From Acidobacteriota bacterium (GTDB lineage: Bacteria; Acidobacteriota; Terriglobia; Terriglobales; Acidobacteriaceae): DNA of 8,725 nucleotides. The notes under the pieces are model-generated. The model was not told the DNA's origin, did not search any database, and was given only the letters and a program-made list of their open reading frames with translations. Of the stretch, positions 5,198 through 8,725 are shown piece by piece. Position 1 is the first letter of the stretch; each line of letters starts with the position of its first letter. The translations under genes were made by a program, and so were the position numbers. The stretch covers positions 1 to 8,725 of the forward strand of contig QHVR01000508.1 in the NCBI GenBank assembly GCA_003223595.1. The letters run 5' to 3'.

Positions 5198-7641
5198 CGG
5201 CGAGTCCGGCAGATTGCCGGTGAAGTCGGTCCACGTCGTGCCGCCATTCGTGGTCCGTACGCAGTGTTTCCCGTTCCATCGGACAGGTCCGCAGCCACGC
5301 TCGAGATGGGAAACTGGTTCGGGTTAATGTTGCCGTCAGGTCCGTTCTCGGTCACGTCAGCAAAACCGAAGACACCAGTTGACGCATCCGTGGTCATCCA
5401 CACCCGCCCTCCTGCAGGAGTAGTCAGCGGCCCCTGGATGGGGCCGAGCCCACTCGTGGTCGCATAGATCACACTGGAACCGCTGCTGCTGGTCGTGGGA
5501 CCCGCGGTTGCCAGCGAGCGCACCTGGTTGACCTCCCCGCCGGTACAGGTTCCTGAACCTAAGCTTTCGAAGTTGGGGCTTAGCACGGTAAAAGTGCCGC
5601 CCGTGCGCGCTCCACGCCAGACCCGGCAAGTGCCGACAAGCATCGCGGTGGTGGACCCTGAATCGAGGATGTAAGGGAAGTAAAACGCGCCGTCGTCTCC
5701 GCCCACAGTATTGCTGGTGACGACGAAATTGAACGCGCTGTTACGGCAGTTCACTCCGCTGCTGCACAGTTGAATTCCCAGACCACCCGGCGGCAGGTCG
5801 GGGTTTGAGGCATACCAGTTAGAACTGCTAACTCGATCGATCGCAGTATAGGCGCCATCGCCACCCAGAACACTCACCCAAGCCGTGCTTGAGCTTGCCG
5901 CACTGGTCGCGGCAGATCCGTTTCCCTGCATACCCCCGAGAAGCGTATTGCGATCGCTCGGGTGCTGCGAAAAGCTGACGAACTGCGCCAACGACCCGAG
6001 ATTCTGATTGAGGTCGTCGAATTGATTGAGAGCCGAGCAACTGCCGCTGCTCAGGCCTGAGAATCCGTTAAGCGTGCGGTAGACGCCGCCATCGTTCGCG
6101 AAGTAGAGCAATTCATTTCCGGAATCCGTACCCACGCTGGGGATCATCCCCGTCATGGCGTGCTGATCCGCATGCACATGCGCCGGCGCCCCCGCCGGAA
6201 CACAACCATACACATGCGTGAGGTTCATGAATGGAGCCGACGTACAGGTTGGGTTATTGGAGTTGATCGCACACTTGTAAATGTTCACCGCGCCCGCGTA
6301 GAGGTCCGTCGCGGACGAGCCATTGGGGACAGCAATCAAAGCAAGATTGTACGTCCCCTGCTCCACCCCGCAGCCGCCAATGTCTCCGCAATTGCTGATG
6401 CCTGCGTCCGAGATCGCCGTCCACCCCGCGCCGCCATTGACGCTTTTCCAAATGCCGCCATCCTGCGTATTGCCGTAGGAATCCAGGAATACATACCAGA
6501 CGTACATCTCATTGCGCCCGGGCACCACGCTGATCTCGCCCCGATAGATCGGGCAGCCCCGGTTGTTGGAAGTCGACTGTGCCGGGCACGCGGTAGCACT
6601 CAGCACAGCCCCGCCGGGTTGATTGGCGAGCCGCGTCCACGTAACGCCGTCCGGCGACGAGTAGAAACCGTGATACCGGATGGCCGCGTAAAACAACCCA
6701 GCAATCGCGTTGTACGCGACCGAAGTCGCCGAGGTCGCATCCGTCGCGCCACCCGGATCCACCAGCGCGTTATAGGTCCAACTCTGCCCGGCATTGACTG
6801 ACGTGTACAGCCCGCGCTTCGTATTCGCGGTAACAGCTCCATCAATCAAACCCTCAGAGCTCGCCGCCATCGCGGACACGACCACATTGGTCTGGCCCTT
6901 GAATGCCATGCGCGTTCCGCCCAAGCCGTTGAACGAAAGCGCGCCGTTGTTGGCCGTGGAGACCAGAGTCCAGGTGTTGCCCGCATCCGTAGAGCGCAAG
7001 ATTCCCAATCCGAAATAAGAATCCCCGGAATTGTTGGCTTCGCCCGTGGCCGCAAGAATCACGGATTTTGTTGCATCCGGGACTTGCTGTTCCTGGATGG
7101 CAATCGCGCCAATCGAGAGCGTCGCCTGATTATCCGTCAGAGGAGTCCACGCAACGTTGTTTGCCACGCTGTAAGCGGCATTGGTGGACTTCCACACACC
7201 TCCCTGAGCAGCGCCAATGTAAACCGTGTTGCCCGTCGGGTCCGCAGGATCGATTGCGACAGCCGTAACGCGGCCCGCAACCTGACGATAGTCCTGCGTG
7301 CCGTTTCCGCTGGCATCAGACGCAAGAGGCACGGGACCTAACGGAATCCAGGATCCGGCGCTCAATAATGCAGGGTTCGAACCTACCAGGCGCGCAGCCG
7401 CCGGTTGCGCTCGCATCTTCAATTTGGCTTGAAAGGCGCGATGCCTCAGTTCCGCGGACGGCAGCCCCGGATTGATCCGCCCACGAGAGAACCACTCGCT
7501 GCGCTCTCTGCCATGCTCGCGGTCTACATTACGAGCCGGGGCTCCAGGCACACTTTGATCGCTGCCCTGCGATTGCGCCAGAAGAACACCAGAAAAGATA
7601 AGCGCCAGCAAGAGCGACCCAAAGCTGCGTATGACGGTCAC
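5194..7641 (-). CDS. 5' part of the frameshifted gene: signal peptide and BNR/sortilin-like propeller
   Basis: As sequenced, this frame gives 815 residues. The start is a GTG at 7641 with no Shine-Dalgarno sequence, but it leads directly into a signal peptide: Arg5, then a hydrophobic core to LLA at 20-22, with cleavage likely near 22/23. The propeller shows repeated Asp-box motifs: STDAGNTW (217-224), SVNAGQSW (281-288), SSPDGVTW (328-335) and SVNGGAGW (400-407). It also has HVHADQH (488-494) and YFANDGGVYRT (513-523), both typical of this exoprotein family. Paired cysteines occur at 418/424 and 457/466. The first 795 residues are in the correct frame. The last 20 (from G796 to CRTRR) are out of frame and meaningless. 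No sialidase or glycosidase catalytic site is assigned; Asp-box propellers are often non-enzymatic. Confidence 0.85.
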   Translation of the reverse strand: MTVIRSFGSLLLALIFSGVLLAQSQGSDQSVPGAPARNVDREHGRERSEWFSRGRINPGLPSAELRHRAFQAKLKMRAQPAAARLVGSNPALLSAGSWIPLGPVPLASDASGNGTQDYRQVAGRVTAVAIDPADPTGNTVYIGAAQGGVWKSTNAAYSVANNVAWTPLTDNQATLSIGAIAIQEQQVPDATKSVILAATGEANNSGDSYFGLGILRSTDAGNTWTLVSTANNGALSFNGLGGTRMAFKGQTNVVVSAMAASSEGLIDGAVTANTKRGLYTSVNAGQSWTYNALVDPGGATDATSATSVAYNAIAGLFYAAIRYHGFYSSPDGVTWTRLANQPGGAVLSATACPAQSTSNNRGCPIYRGEISVVPGRNEMYVWYVFLDSYGNTQDGGIWKSVNGGAGWTAISDAGISNCGDIGGCGVEQGTYNLALIAVPNGSSATDLYAGAVNIYKCAINSNNPTCTSAPFMNLTHVYGCVPAGAPAHVHADQHAMTGMIPSVGTDSGNELLYFANDGGVYRTLNGFSGLSSGSCSALNQFDDLNQNLGSLAQFVSFSQHPSDRNTLLGGMQGNGSAATSAASSSTAWVSVLGGDGAYTAIDRVSSSNWYASNPDLPPGGLGIQLCSSGVNCRNSAFNFVVTSNTVGGDDGAFYFPYILDSGSTTAMLVGTCRVWRGARTGGTFTVLSPNFESLGSGTCTGGEVNQVRSLATAGPTTSSSGSSVIYATTSGLGPIQGPLTTPAGGRVWMTTDASTGVFGFADVTENGPDGNINPNQFPISSVAADLSDGTGNTAYGPRMAARRGPTSPAICRTRR
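5255..5256 (-). other. Single-base frameshift site in the propeller
   Basis: On the minus strand the sequence reads GCG TAC GGA CC. One extra base after the first G (for example GTG, Val) gives Y-V-T-T-N-G-G-T-T-W, the expected Asp-box. There is no homopolymer or slippery heptamer at the site, so programmed frameshifting is unlikely. A point deletion or a sequencing/assembly error is more likely. Confidence 0.8.
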
Positions 7642-7646
7642 TGCAC

Positions 7647-7675
7647 AGTATGAAAACTGGGCACGAACGAAGCAA
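7647..7675 (-). promoter_or_regulatory. Possible promoter for the giant gene, near-leaderless
   Basis: On the minus strand TTGCTT (7675-7670) and CATACT (7652-7647) are separated by 17 bases, and the -10-like box ends five bases before the GTG at 7641. With no Shine-Dalgarno sequence in the leader, transcription would begin at or very near the start codon. Both boxes are imperfect (3 of 6 and 4 of 6 consensus bases). Confidence 0.28.
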
Positions 7676-7732
7676 GCAAAACCGCGCCATTCACGCGACT
7701 TTGACCCAATTCGGGAATAGTCGAAACCCGCC

Positions 7733-7747
7733 TTCTCTGCAGGAGAA
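7733..7747. promoter_or_regulatory. Inverted repeat upstream of the modA -10 box, possible operator
   Basis: TTCTC-TGCAG-GAGAA is a five-base perfect inverted repeat with a five-base spacer. It ends two bases before the candidate -10 box, so a bound protein would cover the -35/-10 spacer. It does not resemble the known ModE site. Arms this short can arise by chance. Confidence 0.3.
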
Positions 7748-7749
7748 AG

Positions 7750-7755
7750 TACAAT
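7750..7755 (+). promoter_or_regulatory. Candidate -10 box of modA
   Basis: TACAAT differs from TATAAT at one position and lies 30 bases before the modA ATG. The -35 position at 17-bp spacing (7727-7732, cccgcc) is not recognisable, so an activator may be needed or the box may be accidental. Confidence 0.35.
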
Positions 7756-7771
7756 GTGCTGGTGCCAGCAC
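7756..7771. promoter_or_regulatory. Perfect 7-bp inverted repeat over the likely modA start of transcription
   Basis: GTGCTGG-TG-CCAGCAC (16 bp) follows the -10 box directly and ends three bases before the AAAGGA-containing leader. Spanning the expected transcription start, it suits a repressor operator. With a two-base loop it is a poor RNA hairpin. The protein that would bind it is unknown. Confidence 0.42.
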
Positions 7772-7774
7772 TAG

Positions 7775-7780
7775 AAAGGA
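7775..7780 (+). promoter_or_regulatory. Ribosome binding site of modA
   Basis: AAAGGA lies five bases before the ATG at 7786. It selects this start over the in-frame CTG/GTG-type codons further upstream, which would put extra residues ahead of the signal peptide. Confidence 0.75.
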
Positions 7781-7785
7781 CTGGG

Positions 7786-8565
7786 ATGAGATCGATTTTT
7801 GTTGCGTCGGTTTCCCTGTTCGTAGCGAGCTTCTTGGCTCTTTCTACCACGGGCGCGGCGCGCCCGGCGGCTGTCGAGCTGTCCGTGGCTGCCGCCGCCG
7901 ATCTAAGTTCTCCGCTAAAGCAACTCGCAGCCAGCTATGAGAAGGAAACAGGAGTTCATCTGAAGCTCTCGTTCGCCTCGTCAGGAATGCTCACGCAGGA
8001 ACTGCAGAACGGCGCACCGTTTGACCTCTTTCTCTCGGCCGACATGGACTACCCCCGGCAACTGGTCTCCGCAGGACTAGCCGACGGCGGTACTCTTACG
8101 CAGTACGCACGCGGCAAACTGGTTTTGTGGACGCCGTCCGATTCGCCACTCGATCTCCATCAGGGAATGAATGTTCTCCTCGATCCCTCGGTAAAGAAGA
8201 TCGCCATCGCCAATCCCCAACATGCTCCGTATGGCCGCGCCGCCATGGCCGCGTTGAAACACTCGGGGTTGTACGACCGCATCAAGGATCGGCTGGTCAT
8301 GGGAGAAAACGTGGCACAAGCCGCGCAGTTCGTGGAGTCCGGTAACGCGCAGGCAGGATTCGTGGCGCTCGCCCATGCCCGCGCGCTCGGCATGTCGGGC
8401 AAAGGTAAGTATTGGGAAGTTCCGGCCGACGACTATCCCCCTCTGGAGCAAGGCGCCGTTGTCCTGACTCACTCGAAGCATAAGCGGGAAGCAGCAGACT
8501 TCCTTCGATATCTCAAATCCACTGAGGCATCGGTACTGCTCCGGAGATTCGGATTCGCAGAATGA
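7786..8565 (+). CDS. modA: Molybdate ABC transporter, periplasmic substrate-binding protein
   Basis: A 259-residue periplasmic protein that captures molybdate (or tungstate) and hands it to the ModBC membrane transporter. Residues 1-25 form a signal peptide: Arg2, a hydrophobic stretch to about 20, and an Ala-rich cleavage region near 24-29. The mature fold begins ELSVAAAADL, followed by the family motifs FASSGML (63-69), GAPFDLFLSADM (76-87), NPQHAPYGRAA (143-153), GENVAQAA (173-180) and QAGFVALAHA (189-198). These align in order with ModA proteins and outline the oxyanion site. The Tyr that E. coli ModA uses near the C-terminal lobe seems replaced by the GFVAL-type sequence common in other ModA groups. 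The gene stands alone: divergent from the giant gene and followed 12 bp on by a convergent gene, so modB and modC are not adjacent. Control by the dyads upstream is possible. Confidence 0.93.
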   Translation: MRSIFVASVSLFVASFLALSTTGAARPAAVELSVAAAADLSSPLKQLAASYEKETGVHLKLSFASSGMLTQELQNGAPFDLFLSADMDYPRQLVSAGLADGGTLTQYARGKLVLWTPSDSPLDLHQGMNVLLDPSVKKIAIANPQHAPYGRAAMAALKHSGLYDRIKDRLVMGENVAQAAQFVESGNAQAGFVALAHARALGMSGKGKYWEVPADDYPPLEQGAVVLTHSKHKREAADFLRYLKSTEASVLLRRFGFAE

Positions 8566-8577
8566 TGAGAAGACGCG

Positions 8578-8725
8578 CTACCGTCGCGCCCCGCGCAACG
8601 TAATTGCAGTAGAAAGCAGTTCCGCCTTGAGGCCGGCGCCATTCAGGCGAGACGCAACCGCTTTGCGGGCCTTTACCGCCGAACTCCGCGGATCCAAAAA
8701 GACCAGGACCGATGGCCCCGCGCCG
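8578..8725 (-). CDS. thrB: GHMP kinase C-terminus, probably homoserine kinase (partial)
   Basis: The minus-strand frame enters from beyond the window and ends at a TAG (8580-8578), giving 48 residues. It opens with GAGPSVLVFLD, the third GHMP-kinase motif (S-G-A-G-P-S/T), followed by an amphipathic helix and a strand, and ends ITLRGARR. The G-A-R ending recalls ThrB, which makes O-phosphohomoserine in threonine synthesis, and fits better than IspE or mevalonate kinase. The family is clear from very little sequence; the exact enzyme is less sure. It converges on modA with a 12-bp gap, and no terminator is visible between the two. Confidence 0.62.
   Translation of the reverse strand, partial: GAGPSVLVFLDPRSSAVKARKAVASRLNGAGLKAELLSTAITLRGARR

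Larger units (their letters stand above)
3143..7641 (-). pseudogene. Frameshifted giant secreted beta-propeller/Ig-repeat protein gene (whole locus)
   Basis: Two long minus-strand frames are parts of one gene broken by a one-base deletion (or sequencing error) near 5255/5256. Adding one base makes the locus 4,500 bases, or 1,499 residues plus stop. The join then restores a textbook Asp-box with N-G-G-T-T-W-T and the following V-Y-V-G-T-D-V-G-V-F strand of the propeller. Domain order after repair: signal peptide (1-22), basic spacer to about 90, propeller with Asp-boxes (about 95-890), five Ig-like repeats (about 899-1392), two hydrophobic segments (1402-1421 and 1433-1452), and a 47-residue tail. 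The protein is probably exported and surface-attached. The function is unknown; adhesion or carbohydrate contact is a guess. I cannot tell from one sequence whether the break is real or an assembly error. Confidence 0.8.

Noticed and set aside
5246..5262. Programmed ribosomal frameshift in the giant gene
   Set aside because: There is no slippery heptamer, no homopolymer and no obvious downstream structure, and the family does not use recoding. An indel or sequence error is simpler.
4965..5279. 104-codon minus-strand frame over the frameshift site
   Set aside because: It is the third frame. The Asp-box and propeller strands are read in the other two frames.
6160..6801. 213-codon plus-strand frame inside the propeller gene
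   Set aside because: Arg/Pro/His-rich product typical of an antisense shadow, covering several Asp-box repeats on the real strand.
7701..7706. TTGACC as -35 box for modA
   Set aside because: No -10-like hexamer lies 16-18 bases downstream, and the TACAAT box is too far away (43 bases).
8566..8577. Terminator between modA and the kinase gene
   Set aside because: Only 12 bases with no stem and no T-run.

Overview
The window looks like chromosomal DNA of a soil-type acidobacterium (Acidobacteriota, Terriglobia-like). This is an inference from the moderately high GC, the very large secreted proteins built from beta-propeller (BNR/sortilin-like) and Ig-like repeats, the putative-Ig plus Gly/Ser-linker architecture of the first gene, and the metabolic genes. 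No rRNA or other phylogenetic marker is present. I saw no mobile element, CRISPR array, tRNA or rRNA.

Layout. Bases 1-1040 (+) hold the 3' end of a secreted protein: putative Ig domain, Gly/Ser linker, then a lectin-like C-terminal domain. A 70-bp gap with short palindromes leads to a yeast-type (FCY1-like) cytosine deaminase (1111-1524, +) with a good ribosome binding site. It keeps the zinc and substrate residues but seems to lack most of the first beta-hairpin. Convergent to it, 11 bp away, is a 52-residue zinc-ribbon-like gene (1536-1694, -), easily missed because of its size. Upstream of that on the minus strand lie lhgO, an FAD-dependent L-2-hydroxyglutarate oxidase (1856-3070), and a 4.5-kb gene for a secreted propeller/Ig-repeat protein (3143-7641). 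The 4.5-kb gene is split by a single-base frameshift near 5255. Restoring one base gives an uninterrupted 1,499-residue product.

The large gene and modA (7786-8565, +, molybdate-binding periplasmic protein) diverge from a 144-bp control region. In front of modA are a candidate -10 box, two inverted repeats and a good ribosome binding site. The minus-strand gene may start on a near-leaderless GTG. The window ends with the C-terminus of a GHMP kinase, most likely homoserine kinase (8578-8725, -), 12 bp from the modA stop and convergent with it. No modB or modC is visible.

How the genes work together. The large minus-strand gene, lhgO and the zinc-ribbon gene could be one transcription unit by orientation, but their functions are not obviously related. 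The other genes look like independent housekeeping or accessory genes. I found no clear multi-gene defence or novel biosynthetic system. The points most worth a second look are the small zinc-ribbon gene, the hairpin-less deaminase, the frameshift, the membrane/lipobox-like tail of the giant protein, and the modA dyads.
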